Positions 1 to 8,700 are shown, counted from the stretch's first letter. The stretch: 64,000 nt of DNA from Paenibacillus sp. EZ-K15 (GCF_002573715.1 NZ_PDHM01000003.1:62926-126925); one strand, 5' to 3'. Translations and numbers: made by a program. The notes: generated by a model from the sequence alone, not told the origin.

Positions 1-502
1 CGGCAAAATTTATCAGGGTTTCGGCGGCATGGCTGGCGAGCTTGGACATATCTCGGTTGTGCCGGACCTGGAAGCGATTCAATGCGGATGCGGTGAAATG
101 GGCTGCCTGGAGACGGTTTCGTCGGCAACCGGCATTATCCGTATGGCGAAGGATGCCGTAGAGCGTGGGGACCGTACTTCCCTTGCCCATGTAGAGAGCA
201 TTGCGGCGAAGGAAGTGTTTGACGCTGCAAAAGCTGGCGATGAAGTTGCCATTCGGATCGTGAATCGCGCAGCTTATTACCTGGGCAAATCCATGGCTGC
301 CGTTGCGGCCGTGTTGAATCCGGAAGCCTTTATTATCGGCGGCGGCGTATCCAAAGCCGGCGACATTCTGTTTAATGAAGTTCGTGCTGTATTTGCGAAG
401 CTGACACCAGAGCCGCTTCAGCGAGGTGTACGCATCGTTCCGGCTGAGCTCGGCAATGATGCCGGCGTTGTAGGCGCTGCTGGTCTGCATTTGCGTTCGT
501 AG
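1..502 (+). CDS. ROK-family glucokinase, C-terminal part (5' end outside window)
   Basis: The reading frame is open from the first base (first full codon at position 2) to the TAG at 500-502, so the start lies outside the window and 166 residues are visible. The segment holds the ROK signature: the zinc-binding cluster CGCGEMGCLE and, downstream, an FIIGGGVSKAGD glycine-rich stretch. ROK glucokinases phosphorylate glucose with ATP in the cytoplasm to feed glycolysis. It is followed 52 bases later by rapZ. Another ROK sugar kinase such as fructokinase or N-acetylmannosamine kinase cannot be excluded from the C-terminal half alone. The family call is firm; the glucose specificity is inferred. 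Confidence 0.88.
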   Translation, partial: GKIYQGFGGMAGELGHISVVPDLEAIQCGCGEMGCLETVSSATGIIRMAKDAVERGDRTSLAHVESIAAKEVFDAAKAGDEVAIRIVNRAAYYLGKSMAAVAAVLNPEAFIIGGGVSKAGDILFNEVRAVFAKLTPEPLQRGVRIVPAELGNDAGVVGAAGLHLRS

Positions 503-554
503 TCATTAATCACCATACATCGTCTGATCTAAACTTATAAGGGAGGGAAAGCTG

Positions 555-1463
555 ATGCTGGAAGCAGCCAATCGCGGCAGCAACACATCATCCATGGCCA
601 CCCTGATCATCATCACCGGGATGTCGGGAGCAGGTAAGACCTTGGCCGTACAAAGTCTGGAGGATCTTGGATTCTTTTGCGTCGATAACCTGCCCCCGGT
701 GCTCATTCCCAAATTCGCGGAGCTGATCGATCAATCCAAGGGTAAGATCGGCAAGGTTGCATTGGTCATCGACCTGCGTGGCCGCGAATTTTTCACGGCT
801 CTATCAGAGTCTCTGAGTTACATCAAGGATCACTTTACCATCCATTGCGAGATTCTGTTCCTGGATGCAACGGATTCCGTGCTTGTACAACGTTATAAGG
901 AAAGCCGTCGTCGCCATCCGCTCGCTCCGGAAGGCATGCCGCTTGACGGTATAAGGTTGGAGCGCAAAATGCTGGATGAGCTGAAGAATTCGGCCACTCA
1001 GGTGATCGATACCAGCAATATGAAGCCTGTGCGATTGAAAGAGAAGATTATCTCACGCTTCACGCATCTGGAGAGCAGCACGTTATCGGTAAATATTACA
1101 TCCTTTGGGTTTAAATACGGTATTCCGATCGACGCTGATCTGGTGTTTGATGTGCGCTTTCTGCCCAACCCGCACTATGTTGAGCAGCTGCGCCCCAATA
1201 CCGGCCAGAACAGTGATGTATATGAATATGTGATGAAATGGCCGGAGACCCAGGCTTTCTTAACCAAACTGCTCGATATGCTGCATTTCTTGATCCCGCA
1301 GTATCGGAAGGAAGGCAAAAGCCAGGTTATTATCGGCATTGGTTGTACCGGCGGGAAGCATCGCTCCGTTGCGATAGCGGAATACCTTGGCAAAATGCTG
1401 GGCGTTAGCGAAACGGAGACGGTATCGGTGAGTCACCGTGATTCTGATCGGGATCGGCATTAA
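555..1463 (+). CDS. rapZ: RNase adapter RapZ / YvcJ, P-loop nucleotide-binding protein
   Basis: The 302-residue protein opens after a strong AAGGGAGGG ribosome site and carries the Walker A motif GMSGAGKT near residue 24. RapZ/YvcJ proteins bind and hydrolyse ATP/GTP. In enterobacteria RapZ targets the small RNA GlmZ for RNase E and senses glucosamine-6-phosphate. In Bacillus YvcJ affects competence, and the RNA partner is unknown. The C-terminal domain contains GIGCTGGKHRS, typical of the family. Length fits the family (about 285-300). It is first in the conserved rapZ-yvcK-whiA-crh block, with only 18 bases to the next gene, so co-transcription is likely. The far C-terminus (HRDSDRDRH) is slightly extended and charged. 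Confidence 0.96.
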   Translation: MLEAANRGSNTSSMATLIIITGMSGAGKTLAVQSLEDLGFFCVDNLPPVLIPKFAELIDQSKGKIGKVALVIDLRGREFFTALSESLSYIKDHFTIHCEILFLDATDSVLVQRYKESRRRHPLAPEGMPLDGIRLERKMLDELKNSATQVIDTSNMKPVRLKEKIISRFTHLESSTLSVNITSFGFKYGIPIDADLVFDVRFLPNPHYVEQLRPNTGQNSDVYEYVMKWPETQAFLTKLLDMLHFLIPQYRKEGKSQVIIGIGCTGGKHRSVAIAEYLGKMLGVSETETVSVSHRDSDRDRH

Positions 1464-1481
1464 TTAAGGGAAGTGATAAAT

Positions 1482-2462
1482 GTGGCTGTGCAAGCTAGAA
1501 AGCGTCCCCGTATCGTGGTGATGGGTGGAGGAACCGGGCTGTCCGTCATGCTGCGGGGACTCAAGGAAAAGCCGCTCGATATTACGGCCATCGTTACCGT
1601 CGCTGATGATGGGGGAAGCTCCGGCATACTGCGTAGCGAATTGCAGATGCCGCCTCCGGGAGATATTCGAAATGTACTTACAGCGCTCGCCGATGTGGAG
1701 CCGCTGTTATCCGATATATTGAAATACCGTTTTAAGAATGGCTCGGGACTGGCCGGGCACAGCCTCGGCAATTTAATCTTGGCTGCCATGACGGATTTGC
1801 ACGGTGATTTTGTCACGGCAGTCAAGGAGATGAGCCGGGTTTTTGTTGTTCGTGGACAGGTGCTGCCCGCAGCGGGTGAAGCTGTTATTTTGCATGCGGA
1901 GATGGAGGACGGTTCCATTGTGACCGGTGAATCCAAAATCCCGGAGGCTGGGCAGCGCATTAAGCGGATCTTCCTGGAGCCGGAGCATGTCGAGCCGCTG
2001 CCGGAGGCGCTGGAGGCGATTCAGCAGGCCGATGCGATTCTGATCGGTCCGGGAAGCCTGTATACCAGTATTTTGCCCAATTTGCTTGTTCCCAAGCTTG
2101 CTGAGGCTATCGTATCCTCTGAGGCGATCAAAATGTTCGTGTGTAATGTGATGACGCAGCCTGGAGAAACCGATAATTATACAGTGAGCGATCATTTGCA
2201 GGCCGTTTACGACCATATTGGTCTTCATCTGTTCGATTATGTTATTGTAAATGATGGAGAAATCCCGCCTCAGGTTCAAGATAAGTATGCCCAGAAGGGT
2301 GCTAAGCCCGTGTTCCTGGATCGTGATGAGGTGACGAGCAGAGGGTATAAACTCATTGCAGATAAGCTTGTGCTATTTAGAACATACTTAAGGCATGACG
2401 CTGACAAGCTGAGCAACCATATTTTTCAGCTGGTACAGGATTGGATTACACGAAAGGGGTGA
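1482..2462 (+). CDS. yvcK: YvcK/GlmR family UDP-sugar-binding regulator (gluconeogenesis factor)
   Basis: The protein begins with [17 protein letters not shown] and VADDGGSSG, the phosphate- and nucleotide-sugar-binding signatures of the YvcK (CofD-like, UPF0052) family. In B. subtilis this protein binds UDP-GlcNAc, stimulates GlmS, and is needed for cell shape on gluconeogenic carbon sources. Starts are available at GTG 1473 and GTG 1482. The AAGGGA ribosome site ends at 1471, so only 1482 has normal spacing, giving 326 residues. The gene overlaps the region just before whiA (its stop lies 6 bases before that start), which suggests translational coupling. It sits in the usual place between rapZ and whiA. 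Confidence 0.95.
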   Translation: MAVQARKRPRIVVMGGGTGLSVMLRGLKEKPLDITAIVTVADDGGSSGILRSELQMPPPGDIRNVLTALADVEPLLSDILKYRFKNGSGLAGHSLGNLILAAMTDLHGDFVTAVKEMSRVFVVRGQVLPAAGEAVILHAEMEDGSIVTGESKIPEAGQRIKRIFLEPEHVEPLPEALEAIQQADAILIGPGSLYTSILPNLLVPKLAEAIVSSEAIKMFVCNVMTQPGETDNYTVSDHLQAVYDHIGLHLFDYVIVNDGEIPPQVQDKYAQKGAKPVFLDRDEVTSRGYKLIADKLVLFRTYLRHDADKLSNHIFQLVQDWITRKG

Positions 2463-2467
2463 GTACC

Positions 2468-3397
2468 TTGTCCTTTGCGGCACAGACGAAGAAAGAACTG
2501 ACAATGATCGAAAGCCAGAACTGCTGTGAAAAAGCCGAGCTGTCCGCGCTCATTCGGATGAACGGTTCTGTTCAACTTTCGAACAAAAAGGTAATCCTGG
2601 ATATTTCAACGGAAAATGCCGCGATTGCAAGACGTATTTATTCCTTAATTAAGAGGCATTTCCAGGCGCATACTGAACTTTTGGTGCGTAAAAAAATGCG
2701 TTTGAAGAAGAATAACGTATATATCGTTCGTATTCCCGCCCAGGTTCAGGAGATACTTAAAGAACTGTGCATCGTTTCCGAAGGCTTTCTGTTTCAATCG
2801 CGGATTGATAAACAAATCGTTCGCAAAAATTGCTGTAAACGCGCCTATTTGCGCGGTGCCTTTATGGCTGGCGGATCCGTGAACAATCCGGAGGGATCCT
2901 CGTACCATCTGGAAATTGCCTCAATGTATGAAGAGCACTGCCAGTCCCTGGTGGATCTGGCCAATGAATTTCATCTGAACGCACGTTGTATCGAGCGGAA
3001 GAAAGGCTTTATCTTCTACATTAAGGAAGGCGAGAAAATTATCGAATTCCTTAATCTGATCGGTGCCCACCAGGCATTGTTCAAGTTCGAGGATGTTCGT
3101 ATTATGCGGGACATGCGTAACTCGGTAAACCGGATCGTGAACTGCGAGACCGCCAACCTGAACAAAACGATCGGCGCTGCCGTCCGTCAGATTGAGAATA
3201 TCAAGCTGCTTCAAAAGGAAATGGGTCTTGAGAATTTGCCCGATAAACTGCGGGAAGTGGCGGAAATTCGACTGGCTCATCCGGACATGAATCTGAAGGA
3301 AGTTGGCGAGCTTCTTAAAGGAACCGTCAGCAAATCCGGCGTCAATCACCGTCTGCGCAAAATCGATGAATTGGCCGAAAAGATTCGGAATGGGTAA
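2468..3397 (+). CDS. whiA: DNA-binding protein WhiA
   Basis: WhiA combines a degenerate LAGLIDADG homing-endonuclease fold (about residues 20-200; [21 protein letters not shown] is the recognisable core) with a C-terminal helix-turn-helix ([24 protein letters not shown]). It is involved in sporulation septation in actinomycetes and in cell division and chromosome segregation in Bacillus. The start chosen is TTG 2468, placed 6 bases after GAAAGGGGTGA. An ATG at 2441 lies inside yvcK and has no ribosome site. The result is 309 residues, normal for the family. It is co-directional with yvcK and a 102-base gap separates it from crh. Confidence 0.96.
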   Translation: MSFAAQTKKELTMIESQNCCEKAELSALIRMNGSVQLSNKKVILDISTENAAIARRIYSLIKRHFQAHTELLVRKKMRLKKNNVYIVRIPAQVQEILKELCIVSEGFLFQSRIDKQIVRKNCCKRAYLRGAFMAGGSVNNPEGSSYHLEIASMYEEHCQSLVDLANEFHLNARCIERKKGFIFYIKEGEKIIEFLNLIGAHQALFKFEDVRIMRDMRNSVNRIVNCETANLNKTIGAAVRQIENIKLLQKEMGLENLPDKLREVAEIRLAHPDMNLKEVGELLKGTVSKSGVNHRLRKIDELAEKIRNG

Positions 3398-3430
3398 GAA
3401 TTTTTTCTTCTAGTGTCCTGTATGGTAAAA

Positions 3431-3439
3431 TGGTATAAT
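3431..3439 (+). promoter_or_regulatory. Candidate extended -10 promoter for crh
   Basis: TGG followed by TATAAT gives the extended -10 form TGnTATAAT in the 102-base gap between whiA and crh. No good -35 is seen 17 bases upstream, which is usual for extended -10 promoters. It would let crh be transcribed apart from the rapZ-yvcK-whiA block. Confidence 0.45.
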
Positions 3440-3499
3440 ATTATAAAATGTCAATCGCGCTTTCAATGCAGCAGATTTATTAGATAGGGGGTAATTTTC

Positions 3500-3769
3500 A
3501 TGACAAAGCACCCGGTAGTCGTTCGGTTAAAGACGGGTCTTCACGCCAGACCGGCCGCGCTGTTCGTTCAGGAAGCGAATAAATACTCATCTGAAATCTT
3601 CGTTGAAAAAGATGATAAAAAAGTAAATGCCAAAAGTATCATGGGAATTATGAGCCTTGCGATCAGCTCTGGTACGGAAGTTTACATTAGTGCTGAGGGA
3701 GCCGACGCGGAGCAAGCGGTTACTTCACTCGTGAACTTGGTGAGCAAAGAGGAACTCGAGAACCAATAA
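3500..3769 (+). CDS. crh: HPr-family protein in the crh position, with His15 and Ser46
   Basis: The 89-residue protein is by position and sequence the Crh paralogue of the PTS carrier HPr: it follows rapZ-yvcK-whiA and keeps the Crh-like stretch ARPAALFVQEAN. Ser46 (KVNAKSIMG), the HPrK kinase target used to make the CcpA co-repressor, is present. Unlike B. subtilis Crh, which has Gln at position 15, this protein has His15 in GLHARPA, the residue phosphorylated by Enzyme I. It may therefore act both in catabolite repression and in PTS phosphotransfer. The ribosome site is TAGGGGG. A short terminator follows. Whether a separate ptsH exists cannot be seen here. Confidence 0.9.
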   Translation: MTKHPVVVRLKTGLHARPAALFVQEANKYSSEIFVEKDDKKVNAKSIMGIMSLAISSGTEVYISAEGADAEQAVTSLVNLVSKEELENQ

Positions 3770-3795
3770 GGGCAACCGTGATTGAAGTTTAAGAA

Positions 3796-3827
3796 AAGTC
3801 TTGTTACTGCAAGGCTTTTTTTGCTAT
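3796..3827 (+). terminator. Terminator after crh
   Basis: AAGTCTTG and CAAGGCTT form an imperfect 8-bp stem with a short loop, followed by a run of seven T. It lies 27 bases after the crh stop. Confidence 0.7.
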
Positions 3828-4013
3828 CAAGTTCTGGTATTGCTGGGATTCTCGCTTGATTCTACGTACATAAGAATAGACTTTAAGAGATGGGGTGGAG
3901 ATATCCGCCCTTTTTCAATTTTGGGGCCCCCGCAAAGGATTTGGAATAAACATCGTAGCATAAGCTCCACTTTGTGGGGTTATTTTACATTGTTTTCATA
4001 AAATTAAGCCTTC

Positions 4014-4033
4014 GTTTAACTTCAGTTTAACTT
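4014..4033 (+). promoter_or_regulatory. 11-bp-period direct repeat, candidate response-regulator site
   Basis: GTTTAACTT occurs at 4014-4022 and again at 4025-4033, an exact 9-base repeat with an 11-base period. Such same-face direct repeats are the usual binding pattern of OmpR/PhoP-type dimers. The site lies about 60 bases before an ABC exporter gene that is followed by an OmpR-type regulator and its kinase, so autoregulation is a reasonable inference. The rest of the 3828-4089 gap shows no gene. Confidence 0.45.
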
Positions 4034-4089
4034 GTTGATATATTCTTTCCTTACAGATGATAAATAGGGATGGAAGGGAAGAGAAACCG

Positions 4090-5889
4090 ATGAGAGAAAC
4101 GGATCATACTTCTATACAAGAAATAACGCAGGAAAAGTCAGCAGGCAGCAACAAAGCAGGTTCGCAGGCCTTCTTCCGGCTGTTGAAAGAAACGAAACCT
4201 CCGATGCTGCTGCTGATTGGAGCGATCCTGCTGAGTGTGGTATCAACCCTGGTCGGACTAGTCATTCCGATGTTTACAAAGAGCCTGGTGGATGGCTTCT
4301 CCTTAACGGATATGAATCGTTCCCATATCATCGGGCTTGGCATTGCGTTTGTGGTGCAGACGATTGCCTCTGGGGTTTCGATTTTCCTGCTGAGTTATAC
4401 GGGACAGAAGATGGTGGCTGCCCTTAGGGAACGGCTGTGGAAAAAGCTGCTTGTGCTGCCGATCCGCTATTTCGATCATAACCGTTCAGGGGAATCGGTT
4501 AGCCGGATGACGAATGATACAGGAGTGATCAAAAGTCTCATATCGGACCATGTGGCCGGATTCTTCAGCGGGATCATTTCTATTATCGGTTCCATTGGGG
4601 TGCTCCTCTATTTAAACTGGAAGATGACACTGACGATGTTTATCGTCATCCCGATTGCAGCGCTGATTCTTGTGCCGCTTGGTAAGAAAATGTATAAAAT
4701 ATCGCTTGGCATGCAAGATGAGACAGCTACGTTTACGGCGAATATCAGTCAGGTGCTGTCGGAAATTCGCTTGGTTAAAGCTTCTAATGCTGAGGACAGA
4801 GAGTATGAGAATGGGCATAAAGGGATTACCAATCTGCTGAATTTCGGGATCAAGGAAGGTGTGGTATCCGCCTGGATCGCGCCGCTGATGTCCTTCGTGC
4901 TGATGATGCTGCTGGTGGTGGTCATCGGGTATGGCGGACTTCAGGTATCCACAGGGGCGCTGACCGCTGGGGAGCTGGTTGCGTTTATCCTGTATCTGAT
5001 TCAGATCGTGATGCCGATGACGCAGTTAACGACGTTTTTTACCCAGTTTCAGAAGGCTAAAGGAGCAACGGAGCGGATATTGGAAACACTGGATGCAGAG
5101 GAAGAGTCCATTTCGGCAGGTAGCGATGTGGTGAACGCGAATCAGCGCATGTCCATCGAGAATCTTTCGTTTGGTTACAAGCCTGATGAGCTGGTGCTGC
5201 ATGATATCAGCTTTCAGATGGAGCCGGGCACGGTCACGGCCGTGGTTGGACCGAGTGGTGGAGGCAAAACGACGCTGTTCTCCATGCTGGAGCGTTTCTA
5301 TCTTCCGCAAAAAGGGCAGATCCGCTTGGGCAAGACGGCGATCGATACGTTCTCTTTACGCTCATGGCGCGGATTGATCGGCTATGTCTCACAGGATAGT
5401 CCAATGATCGCGGGAACCATTCGTGACAACTTATGTTATGGGATGGACCGGGAGGTGAGCGATGGGGAGATCCGAAGAGCGGCAGAAATGGCCTATGCGG
5501 ATGGATTTATCGACGAGCTGCCTCATGGTTTTGATACGGATGTGGGCGAACGGGGCGTGAAGCTCTCGGGCGGACAGCGGCAGCGGATTGCCATCGCCAG
5601 AGCCTTGCTGCGGGATCCCAAGATTCTGATGCTGGACGAAGCCACCTCCAGTCTGGATAGTCGTTCCGAGATTGAAGTGCAGAAGGCGCTCAAGAACCTC
5701 ATGGCTGGACGGACGACGATTATTATTGCGCACCGGTTATCCACGGTGGTGGGAGCTGATCAGATTATTTTCATTGAAAAAGGAACGGTAACCGGACGGG
5801 GAACGCATGATGAATTGATTGAGCAGCATGATATGTATAGAGAATTTGCCGTGCAGCAGCTGCAGATGAATGAAACGATCGAGGCCTAA
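4090..5889 (+). CDS. ABC exporter, fused transmembrane and ATP-binding domains (MsbA/BmrA type)
   Basis: The 599-residue half-transporter has a six-helix type I exporter domain (about residues 40-320) and a C-terminal nucleotide-binding domain with Walker A GPSGGGKTT, signature LSGGQRQRIAIARALL and Walker B ILMLDEATSSLD. It would work as a homodimer in the membrane, exporting a lipid, drug or peptide. Start ATG 4090 is preceded by GGAAGGGAAGAG; an upstream ATG at 4057 has no ribosome site. A two-component pair follows after 46 bases, so the transporter and sensor are probably one operon, a layout typical of drug or peptide detoxification. The substrate cannot be read from the sequence. Confidence 0.93.
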   Translation: MRETDHTSIQEITQEKSAGSNKAGSQAFFRLLKETKPPMLLLIGAILLSVVSTLVGLVIPMFTKSLVDGFSLTDMNRSHIIGLGIAFVVQTIASGVSIFLLSYTGQKMVAALRERLWKKLLVLPIRYFDHNRSGESVSRMTNDTGVIKSLISDHVAGFFSGIISIIGSIGVLLYLNWKMTLTMFIVIPIAALILVPLGKKMYKISLGMQDETATFTANISQVLSEIRLVKASNAEDREYENGHKGITNLLNFGIKEGVVSAWIAPLMSFVLMMLLVVVIGYGGLQVSTGALTAGELVAFILYLIQIVMPMTQLTTFFTQFQKAKGATERILETLDAEEESISAGSDVVNANQRMSIENLSFGYKPDELVLHDISFQMEPGTVTAVVGPSGGGKTTLFSMLERFYLPQKGQIRLGKTAIDTFSLRSWRGLIGYVSQDSPMIAGTIRDNLCYGMDREVSDGEIRRAAEMAYADGFIDELPHGFDTDVGERGVKLSGGQRQRIAIARALLRDPKILMLDEATSSLDSRSEIEVQKALKNLMAGRTTIIIAHRLSTVVGADQIIFIEKGTVTGRGTHDELIEQHDMYREFAVQQLQMNETIEA

Positions 5890-5935
5890 GGCCTAAGGGC
5901 GCCTTGAAGATGCTGGGGAAGAAGGGATGGCCACC

Positions 5936-6616
5936 ATGGCAAAAATATTGGTAGTGGACGATGACCCGAACATCCGCGAACTCATAAAGGTGTTCCTGGA
6001 GGAAGCGGGAATGGAAGAGGTGTTCGAAGCTTCGGATGGCATCGAGGCCTTGTCCGTCATGGATCAGACATCCGTCGATCTGGTCGTGATGGATATCATG
6101 ATGCCGAATATGGACGGATGGGAGTTATGCCGGGAGATCCGGAGGAACACCGGTATTCCGGTGCTGATGCTGACGGCCAAAGGGGAAACGAGGCAGATCG
6201 TGAAGGGCTTTGAGCTGGGCACCGACGATTATCTGGTGAAGCCCTTCGAACCTGCGGAGCTCGTTGTGCGCGTCAAAGCGCTGCTGAAGCGGTATCAGGT
6301 AGCCGCATCGCAGACGGTGACCATCGGCAAGCTGCAGATGAACCGCAGAACCTATGAGGTCAAGGCGGGTGATGAGGTTTTTGCCCTGCCGCTGAAGGAG
6401 TTTGAGCTGCTCTTCAAGCTGGCCAGTTATCCGGGGAGTACGTTGCCGCGCGACCGGCTGATCGAAGAGATATGGGGCTATGACTTTGAAGGGAACGAAC
6501 GGACGCTGGACGTCCACGTGAATCGGCTGCGGGAGCGGTTCCCGGAGGAGAAGTACCGGTTCAGGATTCGGACGGTGCGCGGGCTGGGATATCGCCTGGA
6601 AGCAGGTGAGGGCTGA
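5936..6616 (+). CDS. OmpR/PhoB-family response regulator
   Basis: The receiver domain (about residues 1-115) has the acidic cluster VDDD, phospho-acceptor Asp53 in VMDIMMPNMDG and the conserved Lys in LVKPFEP. The C-terminal winged-helix domain carries the recognition segment NERTLDVHVNRLRERF. Start ATG 5936 is preferred over ATG 5927 because AAGAAGGG abuts the latter directly, while 5936 has normal spacing. That gives 226 residues. It overlaps the kinase gene by one base (TGATG), so the two are translationally coupled. It is the likely ligand for the 11-bp-period direct repeat upstream of the ABC exporter gene. Confidence 0.94.
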   Translation: MAKILVVDDDPNIRELIKVFLEEAGMEEVFEASDGIEALSVMDQTSVDLVVMDIMMPNMDGWELCREIRRNTGIPVLMLTAKGETRQIVKGFELGTDDYLVKPFEPAELVVRVKALLKRYQVAASQTVTIGKLQMNRRTYEVKAGDEVFALPLKEFELLFKLASYPGSTLPRDRLIEEIWGYDFEGNERTLDVHVNRLRERFPEEKYRFRIRTVRGLGYRLEAGEG

Positions 6617-7692
6617 TGAAAAAAACACCCAAAATCTTGTGGAAGATCGTTCGAGAAACGCTTCAGACGATTTTGGTCTTCGCGGTCTTGGGAGCGTCAT
6701 GGACGGCGGCGACTTATGTGACTCGGTTTGTTTACACCTGGACGGGAACCCCGCCGTGGGATTATGCCATCCAACTGATCGACTTGTTTGTCGGCGTGAT
6801 CATTTTCTTCCTGTGCATGCTGGTCGTGGGCATGTTCTTCAAGCACCGGCAAATGGCCATGCTGAATTCCATTACGGATGCCATGCGACGGATATCGCAG
6901 GGGGACTTCAATGTAAAGATGAACGAAAATGAATGGCGCGGGGAGTTCAAGATGATCGCGAGCAGCATTAACGACATGGCCGGCGAATTGGGGCGGATGG
7001 AGACCATGCGTCAGGATTTCATCTCTAATGTGTCCCATGAAATCCAATCGCCACTTACTTCGATTCGGGGGTTTGCAAGGGCGCTCCGAAGTCCCCGCCT
7101 CACGGAGGAGAAGAGAGCCCGTTATCTGGAGATCATCGAAGGAGAGAGCCGCCGCTTGTCGCAGCTGAGTGATAATCTGTTGAAGCTGTCGTCCCTGGAA
7201 GGAGAGCAGCCTGCATTCGAATGGGCACGCTACCGGCTCGACGGGCAGCTGCGTGCGGTCGTGTTGGCGAATGAACCGCAATGGCTCGCGAAGCGGATTC
7301 AGGTGGATCTGGATCTTGCTGAGGTAGAGATTGAGGCAACCGAGGATCTCCTGAGTCAAGTGTGGAACAATTTGCTGCACAACAGCATCAAATTCACGCC
7401 CGAAGACGGCATGATCACGATCGTGCTGAAAGCAGGAGAAGACGGGGCCGAGGTTACGATGACGGATACGGGAGTCGGGATGTCGGAGTCGGATCAGCTG
7501 CATATATTCGAACGCTTTTACAAAGCAGACAAATCGCGCAATCGCGCCGCTGGCGGCAGCGGGCTGGGATTATCCATCGTGAAGCGGATCGTCGATATTC
7601 ATCAGGGGAAGATGACGGTCCAATCCGAGCTTGGAAAGGGATCGAAATTTACGGTGATGGTGCCTTATGGACGCTCCCGTGATCCGAAGTAA
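6616..7692 (+). CDS. Sensor histidine kinase with short extracytoplasmic loop
   Basis: Two membrane segments (about residues 16-40 and 50-74) are separated by only about ten residues outside the cell, as in intramembrane-sensing kinases. A HAMP domain follows, then the HisKA box SNVSHEIQSPL with His141, and a HATPase domain with N box (LHNSIKF), G1 (DTGVGM) and G2 (GGSGLGLSIV). It should phosphorylate the response regulator encoded just upstream. Because the loop is too small to bind a ligand, the signal probably comes from the membrane or from the adjacent ABC exporter, as in known transporter-kinase sensing pairs; this is inference. No clear terminator follows immediately. Confidence 0.93.
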   Translation: MKKTPKILWKIVRETLQTILVFAVLGASWTAATYVTRFVYTWTGTPPWDYAIQLIDLFVGVIIFFLCMLVVGMFFKHRQMAMLNSITDAMRRISQGDFNVKMNENEWRGEFKMIASSINDMAGELGRMETMRQDFISNVSHEIQSPLTSIRGFARALRSPRLTEEKRARYLEIIEGESRRLSQLSDNLLKLSSLEGEQPAFEWARYRLDGQLRAVVLANEPQWLAKRIQVDLDLAEVEIEATEDLLSQVWNNLLHNSIKFTPEDGMITIVLKAGEDGAEVTMTDTGVGMSESDQLHIFERFYKADKSRNRAAGGSGLGLSIVKRIVDIHQGKMTVQSELGKGSKFTVMVPYGRSRDPK

Positions 7693-7960
7693 TGATTGTG
7701 CAGTGAAGGTTTGACATTAAGATTGTACGTGAAGAGGTGACATGAAGATTGGATATGAAGATTAGATGGATTTAAATTACGTGGGGGGTTGAGATAAATA
7801 AGACGGTGGTCGTCGTGACTCTCCTCCAAGAGGATGGGAAGGTATGGTATGGAGGGATTGTGCTGTTCCTGGGATGTTCTCAAGCAGATTAGAACTAAGG
7901 TGTGAGGATATGGCTGCTTACTCGCCATATCCGGAACAACTTGAACCGGTTAATGTTCAT
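7693..7960. other. Gene-free stretch after the kinase gene
   Basis: I see no plausible coding frame with a ribosome site, no RNA gene and no clear promoter in this stretch. It forms the left part of a 1-kb gene-free region that holds repeats further right. Confidence 0.5.
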
Positions 7961-8000
7961 AAAACAGGAGTAAGGGCTATAATCGCCCCTACTCCTGTTT
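7961..8000. terminator. Long hairpin, possible bidirectional terminator
   Basis: AAACAGGAGTAAGGG pairs with CCCCTACTCCTGTTT, 14 of 15 positions, around a short loop. The flanking A and T runs are short (four A before, three T after), so termination could work in either direction but is not certain. It would end the exporter/two-component transcript 270 bases after the kinase stop. Confidence 0.5.
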
Positions 8001-8077
8001 GAGCTGTGCGTGATGCGATGTGGACAATCTCACCGAGCCAGGCAAAAGCAGGTGATTTAGCTAAAATGGTCACGAAT

Positions 8078-8265
8078 CTAGCGGACACCAAGGACCTTAT
8101 TTGCCGATTTAAGCACCGTATCCTAGAATAACGGACTCCAGATCCGTTATTCTAGGATTTGTTTAGGAAAATGCGGCCTTTTGGAAGGAATAACGGATCC
8201 TTGGTCCGTTAGTTTCCGGAAAACCCCCATTTTTCCTCAAATAAGGTACTCTCGGTCCGTTAGCT
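8078..8265. repeat. Cluster of TAACGGA-type palindromic intergenic repeats
   Basis: Four related units lie in 190 bases. At 8120-8158 a perfect 16-bp inverted repeat (ATCCTAGAATAACGGA and its complement) surrounds a 7-base loop. At 8191-8211 TAACGGA faces TCCGTTA. Units at 8078-8103 and 8239-8265 are inverted copies of each other (about 20 of 26 positions, sharing ACCTTATTTG next to CTARCGGAC) and bracket the two inner hairpins. No open frame or transposase is associated. The family resembles dispersed REP/MITE-like intergenic repeats; function unknown. Confidence 0.75.
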
Positions 8266-8435
8266 CGACTACAGCAGCGTGCAGCCACCGCATGACCACC
8301 GCAGTCGGCCCTGATTTTAATGCACATGCTATATTAGCCGTATGATAACCGGTTAGTTTTACCCTAACGGGCTAGCCGGATATTAGGGTCACTGGTTACT
8401 GCATGAATCTAGTCGACAGCCTCCATACACGCACC

Positions 8436-8641
8436 GTGCGCACAGAGAGCAGTGCGCACAGAGAGAGTACACACAGGAAGCTGTGCGCCCAGGTAGCAGT
8501 GCGCACAGGGAACAGTACGCACAGGAAGTTGTGCGCACAGGGACCAGTACGCACAGAGAGCAGTACGCACAGGAAGTTGTGCGCCCAGGGAGCAGCCCGC
8601 CCAGAGAGCAGAGCGCACAGAGAAAGTACACACAGGAAGCA
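8436..8641. repeat. 16-bp tandem repeat array, about 13 units
   Basis: The unit is close to GTGCGCACAGRGAGCA and repeats with a strict 16-base period (two units are 15 bases) from 8436 to 8641, followed by a decayed partial unit. Units alternate between GTGCGCACAGGGA-, GTACGCACAGGAAGTT and GTGCGCCCAG- variants, showing a higher-order pattern. Because 16 is not a multiple of three, all six frames lack stops here; the long overlapping frames at this spot are therefore artefacts, not genes. The array begins 59 bases beyond the stop codon of the leftward glnQ-type gene and would sit in its 3' untranslated region. Confidence 0.9.
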
Positions 8642-8700
8642 GCCCGCAAGGTGCGTGTAGCAACACGGCAACGGTTTACTACAGATCGGTTAGCTGCGTA

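Noticed and set aside
8436..8641. CRISPR array
   Set aside because: Units are contiguous with no unique spacers and no cas genes are nearby.
8389..8671. Overlapping open frames of about 85-91 codons on both strands, plus a 173-codon frame reaching 9004
   Set aside because: They are produced by the 16-bp tandem repeat, which leaves all six frames open; none has a ribosome site and the residues are simple Cys/Arg/Ser/His repeats.
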